In this document: piece after piece, positions 18,870 to 27,669 of the stretch | How positions within the stretch are numbered: the stretch's first letter is position 1 | Layout: every line of letters starts with the position of its first letter | Source of the DNA: JAYRZB01 sp041916675 | Lineage (GTDB): Bacteria; Pseudomonadota; Alphaproteobacteria; Rhizobiales; Devosiaceae | NCBI GenBank assembly: GCA_041916675.1 | Contig: JAYRZB010000002.1 | Location: 248,001-312,000 of the forward strand | Reading direction: 5' to 3' | DNA length: 64,000 bases | Notes under the pieces: generated by a model | Seen by the model: only the letters and a program-made list of their open reading frames with translations | Told to the model about the DNA's origin: nothing | The model's database searches: none | Translations under genes and position numbers: made by a program

Positions 18870-19858
18870 TGCACGCCCTCCCGGCCTTCGAGTGAGAAGC
18901 GGTGACAGGCCACCTTGTGGCCCGCCCCCGCCTCAGACCAGTCCGGCCGCGACATCGTACACACACCATCCACCACCACCGGGCAACGCGAGCGGAAGGG
19001 CGCGCCCTTCCCGATCGATCCCGGTTTTGGGGCTTGTCCCGGGATGGGCCGCAACGGCTCGGCCCGGCTCGATTTCAGACTTGGCGCCGAGCGCAGAAGT
19101 CCACGCGTATAGGGATGACAGGGATCATCGAGCACCGTGCGCACCGGACCATATTCAACCGGCTGCCCGGCATACATCACCAGCATGTCTCCACCGATTT
19201 CGGCTCCAAGGCCAAGGTCGTGCGTGACAAAGATCAGCGACAGTCCGAGTTCGCGTTTGAGCCGATGCAACAGCGTCACGATCTGCGCCTGGATTGACAC
19301 ATCAAGATTGGTGGTGGCCTCGTCGGCAATGATCAGCTTGGGCGCACACGATAGCGCCAGGGCAATGGCGATGCGCTGGCGCAGCCCGCCCGAGAGCTCA
19401 CTTGGATAGCTCTTCATCCGGTGCTCGGGCTCGGGGAAGCCTGCCAGTCCCAGCACTTCGATGGTGCGGGCCCGCGCTTCCTCGCGCGTGCAGCGCCGGT
19501 GGTCGCGGATGGCATCGGAAATTTGGTGTTCGACCGTGATCAATGGATTGAGCGCCGCGGTCGGGTCCTGAAAGATCATGGCGATCTCGGCCCCCCGGAT
19601 GGCGCGCCATTCCTCGGGGCTGAGCTTGAGCAGGTCGCGGCCCTGCCAGCTGATACCACGACCGGTCACGGTGGCTGTGCCCGGCACAATGCCGAGCAAC
19701 GCCTGGCAGATCATCGATTTGCCCGACCCGGACTCCCCGGCAATCACCAGGCTCTTGCCCTGTTCGAGGCTGAACGAGACATTATCCACCACTGGAATGG
19801 GCCCATGGCGGCCCGGAAAGCTGATCGAGAGGTTTTCGACCTTGAGGGCCTCAGTCAT
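18866..19858 (-). CDS. Peptide-type ABC transporter ATP-binding protein (DppD-like), second importer
   Basis: A 330-aa ATPase with Walker A GESGSGKSM, signature LSGGLRQR, Walker B LIIADEATTNLD and the OppD-type C-terminal cysteine segment (FRSRCPVVVDGVCTM). It starts within the stop of the DppC-like permease gene and overlaps the next ATPase gene by 4 bp, so the block 24009-18075 reads as one coupled transporter operon. Confidence 0.92.
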   Translation of the reverse strand: MTEALKVENLSISFPGRHGPIPVVDNVSFSLEQGKSLVIAGESGSGKSMICQALLGIVPGTATVTGRGISWQGRDLLKLSPEEWRAIRGAEIAMIFQDPTAALNPLITVEHQISDAIRDHRRCTREEARARTIEVLGLAGFPEPEHRMKSYPSELSGGLRQRIAIALALSCAPKLIIADEATTNLDVSIQAQIVTLLHRLKRELGLSLIFVTHDLGLGAEIGGDMLVMYAGQPVEYGPVRTVLDDPCHPYTRGLLRSAPSLKSSRAEPLRPIPGQAPKPGSIGKGAPFRSRCPVVVDGVCTMSRPDWSEAGAGHKVACHRFSLEGREGVQ

Positions 19859-20736
19859 TGGTCACCCTCCCGCGCGCGCATGGCATCGCTGCGCGATTGC
19901 AGTCCGTCTCCGATGAGCACCAGGCTCAGCGAGGTGATCACAATGGCAAGGCCAGGCCACACCGTCAGCCACCACGACGACGTGATGTAATTCTTGCCAT
20001 CGAGCATGATGCCGCCCCATGACGGGGTGGGGGGCTGCACACCCATGCCCAGGAATGAGAGTGTTGCCTCGAAAACGATCATGGCCGCCATCTGCATGGC
20101 GGCGAGCACCACAAGGCTTGGAACAACGCTGGGAAAGACGTGGAACAGGGCAATCCGCCATTGCGGCGCTCCGATCACCGAGGCGGCCTTCACATAGTCC
20201 TTGCCGCGTTCCTGCAGGGCAATCGAGCGCACCACGCGCGCCGCACCCGCCCATGCCGCCAGCACCATCAAAAGGATCAGAACCGGGATCGATGGCTTGA
20301 CGGCGCTGGTAATGGCAATGGCCAGCAGCACGTAGGGAAAGGCAAGCTGGATATCGATGGCACGGTCGACAACCGCGCGCACCCAATAACTGCCAAAGGC
20401 CCCGAGCATGCCCATCACCGTGCCAACCAGCAGCGATCCGATCATGCCTGCGCCAGCCACCAGCAGCGACACCTGCCCGCCGTAGAGCACGCGCGAGAGC
20501 AGGTCGCGTCCGATCGCGTCGGTGCCGAACCAGTGTTCCGGGGCAGGCGGCAGGCGGACCGCCGACAGGTCGACGTCGGTGGGTTTGGCCGGGGCCAGCA
20601 GTGGCGCAAAGATCGCCGACAGGATGATCAGGCCCAAAAGCCCCGCCCCGATCACCAGCGTGGGATTCAGGTGCAGGCGCTGCCAGCGCCCGGGCCTTTC
20701 CCCATCCGGTGTGCTGGCCGCGTGCGTCATGCTCAT
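19855..20736 (-). CDS. Peptide-type ABC transporter permease (DppC-like), second importer
   Basis: A 293-aa inner-membrane permease with an N-terminal helix (LVIGAGLLGLIILSAIFAPLL), the periplasmic GTDAIGRDLLSRVLYGGQ motif and the EAA loop KDYVKAASVIGAPQWRIALFH. It overlaps the PIG-L gene at its start and the ATPase gene at its end (both ATGA). Confidence 0.92.
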   Translation of the reverse strand: MSMTHAASTPDGERPGRWQRLHLNPTLVIGAGLLGLIILSAIFAPLLAPAKPTDVDLSAVRLPPAPEHWFGTDAIGRDLLSRVLYGGQVSLLVAGAGMIGSLLVGTVMGMLGAFGSYWVRAVVDRAIDIQLAFPYVLLAIAITSAVKPSIPVLILLMVLAAWAGAARVVRSIALQERGKDYVKAASVIGAPQWRIALFHVFPSVVPSLVVLAAMQMAAMIVFEATLSFLGMGVQPPTPSWGGIMLDGKNYITSSWWLTVWPGLAIVITSLSLVLIGDGLQSRSDAMRAREGDQ

Positions 20737-21452
20737 GCACCGAACCCGGGCAGCAGTGCGAACGAACCGGTGCGCGGATAGGTCTTCACCTCGCGGAACC
20801 CTTCGGCATAGCTCACCCCCGCCGCGCTGCCGCGCAGGGCCGCATTCTGGCTCATCATGTCGGCAATCGAAGTGTGCGGGCCATAAACGGCGCGCATCCA
20901 GGTGTCCTGGCTTTCGTGCTTGAGCAGCATCGCCTTCTTGATCTCGAAGGTCGATGAAATATCGACAAAGGCCTCCGGTTCGAAGTCGAGCCCGACCGGG
21001 TTGTCCATGTAAAAGATATGCGGGATCTTCTTGATATAGGGCAGGCTGGTTTCCACCAGCCGCACGGTTGCCGGAATGCGCGCATCTTCTGCCACCCGGC
21101 CCGAGATGCGATGATCGGGGTGATAGTCGGTCGGCCCGTGGATGATCATCACCTCGGGGTCGGCCTGCCGGATGGTGTCGATAAAGCGCGTGCGGGTCTC
21201 ACGGGTATCGAACAGCCACTCGTCGTCAAAATCCATCCAGATCAGCTCGGCCCCGATCAGGTCGCACGATGCCTGCTGTTCCTTCTTTCGAATGGCCCCG
21301 ATCTCTTCGCGGGTGTGGGTGGGCGAGCCGACATTGCCATTGGTCGCCACGGCCATGAACACCTTGTGTCCGGCCTGGGCATAGCGGGCCAGCGTTCCGG
21401 CGCACTGCATTTCGATGTCGTCTGGGTGTGCCCCGATTGCAAGAATATTCAT
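20733..21452 (-). CDS. PIG-L family deacetylase (GlcNAc-type de-N-acetylase)
   Basis: A 239-aa zinc deacetylase. The catalytic AIGAHPDDIE (HPDDxE) motif is at residues 5-14, and the third metal-ligand segment DYHPDHRISG is near residue 110. Family members remove an acetyl group from N-acetylglucosaminyl or similar amino-sugar conjugates (GlcNAc-PI, mycothiol, bacillithiol). It is embedded between the two permease genes with 4-bp overlaps on both sides, so it is part of the importer operon and probably acts on the imported compound. This points to an N-acetylated amino-sugar moiety. Confidence 0.88.
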   Translation of the reverse strand: MNILAIGAHPDDIEMQCAGTLARYAQAGHKVFMAVATNGNVGSPTHTREEIGAIRKKEQQASCDLIGAELIWMDFDDEWLFDTRETRTRFIDTIRQADPEVMIIHGPTDYHPDHRISGRVAEDARIPATVRLVETSLPYIKKIPHIFYMDNPVGLDFEPEAFVDISSTFEIKKAMLLKHESQDTWMRAVYGPHTSIADMMSQNAALRGSAAGVSYAEGFREVKTYPRTGSFALLPGFGA

Positions 21453-22375
21453 GACCGTTCCATGCGGATACGCGGATCGATACGGGTGTAGAGTAGGTCG
21501 ATCAGCAGGTTGACGATAACAAAGGTCGAGGCGGTGACGATGGTAATGCCCTGGATCAGCGGATAGTCGCGGGCATTGAGCGCCACCAGCGCCAGTTCCC
21601 CAATCCCGGGGAAGGCAAACACCACTTCAGCCACAATCACCCCGCCCAACAGGTAGCCGATATCCACCCCGATGACGGTCAAGAGCGGCAGGCAGGCATT
21701 CTTGAGCGCATAGACAAAGGTGATGCGGCCGGGCCGGATGCCGAAGGCGTGGGCGGTGCGAATATATTCTTCCTTGAGCACGGCCTGCATGGAGGAGCGC
21801 AGGACGCGTAGCTGTGTTGGCAGAATCGACAGCGTCACCGCAATCGATGGCAGTACCAGGCTTGCCGGACCGGTGAAGCCGCCCGAAGGCAGCCAGCGCA
21901 GTCCGACCGCAAAAACCAGCACCAGCACCGCACCCGACCAGAAGACCGGCGCCGACTGGCCAAAGGCGGCCAGCGCCGAAGAAAGCCACCCCCAGATTGA
22001 TTTTGGCTTTAGCGCCGCCAGCGACCCCAGCACGATCGCAATCAATAGCGAGAGCACCAGCGACACTCCGGCCAGCAACAGCGTCTTGGGCAGGGCGGCC
22101 AGGATCAGCTCGGTCACCGGCGCCTGGAAGCGGAACGATTGTCCGAAATCCCCGCGCAGGGCATTGAGAAAAAACGATCCGAGCTGGTCGATCAGCGGCC
22201 GGTCGATGCCGAAATCACGGCGGTACTGTTCGATCACATCGGGTCGGGCAAAGACGGGCGCCCGGATACGCGCCGGGTCGCCAGCCGACAGGCGCAGCAC
22301 GATAAAGACCGTTACGGCGATCATGACCACAATGATGATCGACTGCAGCGTTCTTCTGAGTGCGAAATGGCCCAT
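21449..22375 (-). CDS. Peptide-type ABC transporter permease (DppB-like), second importer
   Basis: A 308-aa permease with the family start HFALRRTLQSIIIVVMIAVTVF, the FGIDRPLIDQ loop, the EAA segment EYIRTAHAFGIRPGRITFVYALKN and the usual LYTRIDPRIR ending. It begins 59 bp downstream of the binding-protein gene and overlaps the PIG-L gene by 4 bp. Confidence 0.92.
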   Translation of the reverse strand: MGHFALRRTLQSIIIVVMIAVTVFIVLRLSAGDPARIRAPVFARPDVIEQYRRDFGIDRPLIDQLGSFFLNALRGDFGQSFRFQAPVTELILAALPKTLLLAGVSLVLSLLIAIVLGSLAALKPKSIWGWLSSALAAFGQSAPVFWSGAVLVLVFAVGLRWLPSGGFTGPASLVLPSIAVTLSILPTQLRVLRSSMQAVLKEEYIRTAHAFGIRPGRITFVYALKNACLPLLTVIGVDIGYLLGGVIVAEVVFAFPGIGELALVALNARDYPLIQGITIVTASTFVIVNLLIDLLYTRIDPRIRMERS

Positions 22376-22434
22376 CGGCGGCTCCGGGAGGAAGGCAGGG
22401 GGCCAGCCGGTCGGGCCGGCCCCGATTGGTCAGG

Positions 22435-24009
22435 TCAGGACGCTACCGACGCCTTAGGCAGCAGGTTTTCGCCAATCAGCGGGGCGCGGACATAGTCGGA
22501 CACGCGCTTGTTGACGATGAAATACCAGACCTCGTCCGACAGGTAGAGCGTGACCTGGTTCTCCCAGAGATACTGGGCGGCCGCGGTCACGGCTGCGGCG
22601 CGGGTGTCCGGTGTTGCTGCGCGCTGGGCGGCGTGCAGTTCGGCGAACTTGTCGTCCTTGTAGTGGAACACGGCTTCGGCGGTACCGCCCACATAGAACC
22701 CGAGCAGGAAGTCGGGGTCGTTGTTGAAGATGCCGAGGGTGTTAAGGTTGATGTCATAGGTATTGTAGGACGAGCGGAACGCGCCCACTTCCAGCCGCTC
22801 GACTTCCACCGTAATCCCGATCTGCTGCAGCGAAGCAGCGATCACCTGGTCGATTTCGATCTGGTTTGGCACCAGCGTCGAGGTCGACATGCGCAGGGTC
22901 GTGCCGTCGGGGTAAGCCGATTCCGCCAGCAGTGCCTTGGCCTTTTCGAGGTCGTATTCGAACTTGGGCTCCAGCGGGGTATAGAACGGCGAATTGGTCG
23001 GCAGTGACGAGAAGCCCACCGGGTTGGTCCCGCGCATGATCGACTTGGCAATGCCTTCCCGGTCGATGGCATGGGCCACGGCCTGACGCAGCTTGAGGTC
23101 GCCCAGAGGGCCGTTGTGCTGGTAGATGGCAACAATCTGGGCCGGCGGCGACTGGTTGTTGACCACGAAGTCGGCATTGCCTTCGACGCGGGCGAGGTCT
23201 TCGGACGACACGCGGGTCAGGATATCGACCTGCCCCGAAAGCAGGGCATTGATACGGGCCTGAGCATCTTCGATATAGCGGAAGATCACGGTCTGGATCT
23301 TGGGTGCCCCGCCCCAATAGTCCGGGTTGGCTTCGAGCGTCACATCATTGCCGGTATAGGACACGAATTTGTAGGGGCCCGAACCGAGCGCGCCGGTCTT
23401 GAAGTTGTCCGGGTTGTCGATATTGGCCTTGGGCAGGATCTTGACGAAGGCCAGCATGTTGAGCACGACGCCAAAGGCGACCGGCGAGACAACTTCGATT
23501 TCGGTCGGCGACTTCACATTGACCGATATGCCCGGCGTTGCCACCATCGACTGGGCCAGCTTGCCCTCACCGAGGCGGTCGATCGAGGCCTTGATGTCTT
23601 CGGCGGTGACCGCCGAACCGTCGTGGAACTTGGCATCGGTGCGCAGGGTGAGCGACACCGTGGTCGGGCTGGTCAGCGTCCAGGCGGTGGCCACGGACGG
23701 CACCATTTCGCCAGCTTCGTTAAAAGCGATCAGTGTATCATGAACCAGCGAGGCCACTTGCTCGTCCACAAGGCCGAAACCGGCTGCCGGGTCCCAGTAG
23801 TTCGAGGTTGGCGGCTCGGCATTGCCATAGGTCACCGTGCCCGAGGGGGCGCCGTCCTGGGCAAAGGCCCGCATGGGCAGAATGCTCGCCATGCCCGCGA
23901 TCGCTGTCGATGCAAGCCCGGCGGCAAACGCAGACTTCAGAAAGCCGCGGCGGTTCTGGGTGAACCCTGGTTCAACTGCGCCAAGGTCGTCGTTATCATG
24001 GTCACTCAT
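22435..24009 (-). CDS. ABC transporter substrate-binding protein, family 5, Tat-type signal (second importer)
   Basis: A 524-aa periplasmic binding protein. The ATG at 24009 is preceded by AGGGG and gives MSDHDNDDLGAV, then a twin-arginine signal (NRRGFLKSAFAAGLASTAIAG) and cleavage near MRAFAQDG. Export in folded form by the Tat system is therefore likely, unlike the binding protein at 6920. The mature part is a standard SBP_bac_5 domain (TLRTDAKFHDGSAVTAEDIK, GSGPYKFVSYTGND). It is the first gene of the upper operon, 46 bp from the perfect operator palindrome. Confidence 0.92.
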   Translation of the reverse strand: MSDHDNDDLGAVEPGFTQNRRGFLKSAFAAGLASTAIAGMASILPMRAFAQDGAPSGTVTYGNAEPPTSNYWDPAAGFGLVDEQVASLVHDTLIAFNEAGEMVPSVATAWTLTSPTTVSLTLRTDAKFHDGSAVTAEDIKASIDRLGEGKLAQSMVATPGISVNVKSPTEIEVVSPVAFGVVLNMLAFVKILPKANIDNPDNFKTGALGSGPYKFVSYTGNDVTLEANPDYWGGAPKIQTVIFRYIEDAQARINALLSGQVDILTRVSSEDLARVEGNADFVVNNQSPPAQIVAIYQHNGPLGDLKLRQAVAHAIDREGIAKSIMRGTNPVGFSSLPTNSPFYTPLEPKFEYDLEKAKALLAESAYPDGTTLRMSTSTLVPNQIEIDQVIAASLQQIGITVEVERLEVGAFRSSYNTYDINLNTLGIFNNDPDFLLGFYVGGTAEAVFHYKDDKFAELHAAQRAATPDTRAAAVTAAAQYLWENQVTLYLSDEVWYFIVNKRVSDYVRAPLIGENLLPKASVAS

Positions 24010-24054
24010 GGTGTTTCCCCTTGCTCCCTCTTGGTTGAGCGAAGTAGAGTTCAG

Positions 24055-24072
24055 CATACGGTATACCGTATG
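24055..24072. promoter_or_regulatory. Perfect palindromic operator in the divergent promoter region
   Basis: CATACGGTATACCGTATG is a perfect 18-bp palindrome in the 137-bp gap between the minus-strand binding-protein gene and the plus-strand dehydrogenase gene. Its near-copy is at 14412. One site could control both directions. The likely regulator is the FCD-type GntR protein at 17342-18043. Confidence 0.75.
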
Positions 24073-24146
24073 TCAACAGCGGCGGTCGCAATCGCTTGCG
24101 GCGTCCTCCCCGGAGCGGGTGGGCCCCAACAAGGAGAGTATCGAGA

Positions 24147-24893
24147 ATGAACGCAATTGATCTTGGCGGCCAGTGTGCCGTCGTCACCGGCGGGGCGCAG
24201 GGCATTGGTCTGGCGGTGGCGCGGCGGCTGGTGGCATCGGGCGCCAGCGTCTGCCTTTGGGATATGAACGAGAACATGCTGGCGTCCGCGGCGGCCGAGC
24301 TCGGTGAAAAGGCCAGTACCATTGCGCTCAACATCACCGCCTACGATGCGGTGGCCGACGCAGTGGCCGAAACCGAAAGGCGTCTGGGCCGGATCGATAT
24401 TCTCGTCCATTCGGCCGGCATTGCCGGCAGGAATGCCCCGCTTGACGAATATGATCTCGACGAATGGCGCCGGGTCATCGACATCGACCTCAATGGCACC
24501 TTCTATGTCAATCGCGCCGTCCTGCCTGGCATGAAGGCGCGAAACTACGGCCGCATCGTCAACATTGCCTCGATCGCGGGCAAGGAAGGCAATCCCAACG
24601 CCTCGGCCTACGCCGCAGCCAAGGCCGGGGTCATCGGCATGACCAAGGCTGTCGGCAAGGAGGTTGCCAGATACGATATCGCGGTCAACGCCATCACCCC
24701 TGCCACCGCCAAGACCCGCATTCTCGATGAACTCAAGCCCGAATTCATCGACTATATGCTCAGCCGCATCCCGCGCGGGCGTTTCCTTGAAGTTGAGGAG
24801 GCCGCAGCCATGGTGGCCTGGCTGGTCAGCCGCGAGAACAGTTTTACCACCGCCTCGGTTTTTGATCTCTCCGGGGGCCGTGCCACTTACTAG
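24147..24893 (+). CDS. SDR family oxidoreductase
   Basis: A 248-aa short-chain dehydrogenase: cofactor motif VVTGGAQGIGLAVA, HSAGIAG, VNIASIAG and YAAAKAG (YxxxK), ending SVFDLSGGRATY. The ATG at 24147 follows AAGGAGAG. It is divergent from the second importer operon across the operator and is the only gene of the locus on this strand at this end, so it is probably co-regulated. The substrate is unknown. Confidence 0.92.
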   Translation: MNAIDLGGQCAVVTGGAQGIGLAVARRLVASGASVCLWDMNENMLASAAAELGEKASTIALNITAYDAVADAVAETERRLGRIDILVHSAGIAGRNAPLDEYDLDEWRRVIDIDLNGTFYVNRAVLPGMKARNYGRIVNIASIAGKEGNPNASAYAAAKAGVIGMTKAVGKEVARYDIAVNAITPATAKTRILDELKPEFIDYMLSRIPRGRFLEVEEAAAMVAWLVSRENSFTTASVFDLSGGRATY

Positions 24894-24956
24894 CGGTGCC
24901 ATTGCTCGCTCAGGCGCGTTTGATACAACCCTCGAGATACTGTCTTGAGGAATTTG

Positions 24957-25424
24957 ATGCGCCTGACCGCCACCTTGCATCGCTATGTGCGTCACTCGCG
25001 AACCTGGATCGATACCCCGCTGCGCTCGGTGCCCGGGGGGTTCATGATGTCACCAGACCACGAAATAGAGATGACCCTCGATTTCGCCGGCCAGCTTGTC
25101 TTGCGCGACGTTGTGTGGCCTTTGGCCCTGCACTTCTGCCTGCCGCCGCCTGCAATGGACGATACAGCGTCGGAATGGACCTATCGCGGCGTTGCAACCT
25201 CGACGCGCGCCGTGTTCAGGGCGGAAAGGGATCAGGTGCAGATTTGTCTGAACGACCGGCCTGCCATACAGATTGGCGCAACCTCGCTCTGGCCCAGGCT
25301 GCGCGCCGTCGCAAAAATCATCCACCGGCTCAGCCTGCGCGATCTTGGGGCCAATGCCCCCAATACCCACCTGCTTGCCCTGGCTTTGGGCGACGCGCGC
25401 GATGACCTTGCCCATCAAGGCTGA
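24957..25424 (+). CDS. Hypothetical protein, 155 aa
   Basis: I do not recognise this protein. The ATG at 24957 follows GAGG at good spacing; a TTG four codons earlier is the alternative. The sequence is soluble-looking and mixed alpha/beta, with no signal peptide or membrane helix. It has a proline-rich HFCLPPPAMDD stretch in the middle and a helical C-terminal third (LWPRLRAVAKIIHRLSLRDLG). Coding character matches its neighbours. It lies 63 bp after the dehydrogenase and 30 bp before the carbonic-anhydrase-like gene and may be co-transcribed with the latter. Confidence 0.6.
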   Translation: MRLTATLHRYVRHSRTWIDTPLRSVPGGFMMSPDHEIEMTLDFAGQLVLRDVVWPLALHFCLPPPAMDDTASEWTYRGVATSTRAVFRAERDQVQICLNDRPAIQIGATSLWPRLRAVAKIIHRLSLRDLGANAPNTHLLALALGDARDDLAHQG

Positions 25425-25454
25425 TAGTCTTTGAGGGCAAGCCGGGGGAACATC

Positions 25455-25985
25455 ATGCCCATTTATGCCTTCGAAGGAACCTCACCCCTTCTCGATCCGT
25501 CCGTCTGGGTGGCTCCGGGTGGTCAAGTCATGGGCCGGGTTGAGATCGGCGCGGACGCCAGCATCTGGTTCGGCGCCACCTTGCGCGGCGACAATGACCT
25601 GATCCGCATCGGGGTCGGCACAAACATTCAGGAGAATGCCGTTCTGCACACCGATACCGGCCTGCCTTTGCTGATCGGGGCGGGTTGCGTGATTGGGCAT
25701 GGGGCCATTGTCCATGGCTGTACCGTCGGCGACAATGTGCTCATCGGCATGGGCGCCATCGTCATGAACGGAGCCCGCATTGGCGACAATGCCATCATCG
25801 GGGCGGGGGCGCTGGTGACCGAGGGCACCGAGATCGCGCCTTTTGGCCTTGCCCTGGGCAGTCCGGCCCGGGTTGTCCGCCAGGTCAGCCCCGAACAGGC
25901 CGCCCGCACTGCCGCCGCCGCCCGCTTCTACATCGAAAAGGCCCGGCGCTTCCGGGCCGGCCTGGTGGAAATCGGACCCGGCTGA
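25455..25985 (+). CDS. Gamma-carbonic anhydrase family protein (left-handed beta-helix)
   Basis: A 176-aa hexapeptide-repeat protein. Isoleucine/valine-rich turns run from about residue 15 to 135 (for example GRVEIGADASIWFGATLRGD). The three zinc-type histidines are in AVLHTDTG and GHGAIVHGCT, and a C-terminal amphipathic helix follows. Relatives (YrdA, PaaY, CaiE) include active carbonic anhydrases and thioesterase-like proteins, so the exact reaction is open. The ATG at 25455 follows GGGGGAA. Confidence 0.88.
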   Translation: MPIYAFEGTSPLLDPSVWVAPGGQVMGRVEIGADASIWFGATLRGDNDLIRIGVGTNIQENAVLHTDTGLPLLIGAGCVIGHGAIVHGCTVGDNVLIGMGAIVMNGARIGDNAIIGAGALVTEGTEIAPFGLALGSPARVVRQVSPEQAARTAAAARFYIEKARRFRAGLVEIGPG

Positions 25986-25993
25986 TACCGCTT

Positions 25994-27559
25994 CTAGAAA
26001 AGAGCGCCCTGCTCGGGTTGGTGCGGCCCATCATCCATATGGTCGAGAAAGGCAGCCGCCTCGCTGGCAATAACGGTACGGTGCGCCTCGCTCATCCTGT
26101 CGAGGTTCCGATAAGCCATGGCCAGCCGCTGGTTGCCGCCCAGTTGCGTCCGGTTCACCATCAGAAAGTTCCAGTAAAGATAATTGAACGGGCACGCCCC
26201 CGGCCCGGTCTTGATCCGCGGGTCATATCGGCACGTCCCGCAATAGTCCGACATGCGGTCGATATAGGCGCCCGATGCCGAATAGGGCTTTGAGGCCAGG
26301 ACCCCGCCATCGGCAAAAAGCGCCATGCCATGCACATTGGGCAATTCCACCCATTCAAAGGCATCAAGATAGACCCCGAGATACCAGGCCTCGACCTCGG
26401 CCGGGCGCAACCCGGCCAGAAGGGCGAAGTTTCCGGTCACCATCAGCCGCTGGATATGGTGCGCATAGGCATGCCGGCGCGTGTCTTTCACCGTTTCGGC
26501 CACGCAGCGCATCCCGGTTTCGCCCGACCAGTAGAACCAGGGCAGGGGCCGGTCGGCCTGCAGGTGGTTGCTGGTCCGGTAGGTGGGCATGAGGTGGAAA
26601 TAGAGCCCGCGCGCATATTCGCGCCATCCGATGATCTGGCGGATGAACCCCTCCACCGCATTGATCGGCGCCCGCCCGGCCCGCCACTCCGCCTCTGCGG
26701 CCGTGCACACCTCCATCGGTGTCAGTAGTCCCAGATTGAGATAAGGCGCAATGATTGCATGGTAGAGAAAGGGCTCCCCCGCTTTCATCGCATCCTGGTA
26801 GTCGCCAAAGCGCGGCAGGCAATCGGCCATGAAATGCCCAAGCGCTGCCAGTGCCTCCTGCCGGTCGACGGCCCATCCGAACGGCTCAAGGTCACCGAAA
26901 TGCTCGGGAAAGTGCCGCTCGACCAGCGCAATCACCTCCCGGGTTATCGCATCCGGCTCAAATCGGGCCCGATTTGGTAGCCTGTGCCCGCTGGGCAGGG
27001 AATTGCGGTTGTCCGGGTCGAAATTCCACCGCCCGCCCAAAGGCTTGTCATGGTCCATCAGCAGGCCGGTGCGCTTGCGCATCTCGCGGTAGAAGTGCTC
27101 CATGCGAAAGCGCTTGCGCCCCTCGGCCCAGGCGGCAAATGCCTGGCGCGAGCAGACGAAGCGGTCATCGGGCACGATCAGGACCGGGGTCTCGAATTCC
27201 TCCTGCCAGGCCCGCATGAATTCAAGCACCCGCCATTCGCCCGGCTCGGTCACCAGAACCCTTTCGGGCCGATGGCGCTCTATGGCGCGCCGCAATTCCC
27301 CGGTAAAATCCCCACAGTTGGCCGGGTCCTCGAATTCCACATAGTCAACCGCAATACCTTTTGCGCGCAGCGTTTGGGCAAAATGGCGCATGGCCGAAAG
27401 CACGAAGACAATCTTCTGCTTGTGCTTGTTGACATAGACAGCCTCGGCCCGCACCTCGACCATCAACACCAGGTCCCGCGCCGGATCAACCCCCGCCAGC
27501 GCCCCCGCCCCCTCGGTCAACTGGTCCCCCATCACCAGCACCAGGTTCCTCACCGGCAC
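25994..27559 (-). CDS. Cryptochrome/photolyase-related protein with iron-sulfur cluster (FeS-BCP, PhrB/CryB type)
   Basis: A 521-aa prokaryotic (6-4) photolyase/cryptochrome. The N-terminal Rossmann-like domain starts VRNLVLVMGDQL, and the helical FAD domain includes INAVEGFIRQIIGWREYARGLYF. The 4Fe-4S cysteines are recognisable: one in TPMEVCTAAE and three in DYCGTCRYDP...GACPFN. Members repair (6-4) photoproducts or act as light receptors. The GTG at 27559 follows AGGAG with 7-nt spacing. It is the last chromosomal-looking gene before the polysaccharide island. Confidence 0.93.
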   Translation of the reverse strand: MPVRNLVLVMGDQLTEGAGALAGVDPARDLVLMVEVRAEAVYVNKHKQKIVFVLSAMRHFAQTLRAKGIAVDYVEFEDPANCGDFTGELRRAIERHRPERVLVTEPGEWRVLEFMRAWQEEFETPVLIVPDDRFVCSRQAFAAWAEGRKRFRMEHFYREMRKRTGLLMDHDKPLGGRWNFDPDNRNSLPSGHRLPNRARFEPDAITREVIALVERHFPEHFGDLEPFGWAVDRQEALAALGHFMADCLPRFGDYQDAMKAGEPFLYHAIIAPYLNLGLLTPMEVCTAAEAEWRAGRAPINAVEGFIRQIIGWREYARGLYFHLMPTYRTSNHLQADRPLPWFYWSGETGMRCVAETVKDTRRHAYAHHIQRLMVTGNFALLAGLRPAEVEAWYLGVYLDAFEWVELPNVHGMALFADGGVLASKPYSASGAYIDRMSDYCGTCRYDPRIKTGPGACPFNYLYWNFLMVNRTQLGGNQRLAMAYRNLDRMSEAHRTVIASEAAAFLDHMDDGPHQPEQGALF

Positions 27560-27639
27560 GCCAGTTCTCCTATTAACCTGCAGCGCCTGCCGGCGACACT
27601 TTTTGTGTCAACGCACCAGACTTCAAACAAGATCAGGAA

Positions 27640-27669
27640 TTGGCGCACCCGACAGAATTCGAATCTGTG
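27640..27669 (-). repeat. Left att-like direct repeat: 3' end of a tRNA-Arg gene
   Basis: A 30-bp sequence starting TTGGCGCACCCGACAGAATT is repeated identically and in the same orientation at 49402-49431. Read on the minus strand it is the T-arm, acceptor 3' strand, discriminator and CCA end of a tRNA. Beyond the repeat the anticodon-loop region (CTCCGAG) is still recognisable in register at about 27679-27685, but the anticodon stem has diverged and no 5' half exists. This is the expected left boundary of an element integrated at a tRNA 3' end. Confidence 0.75.
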
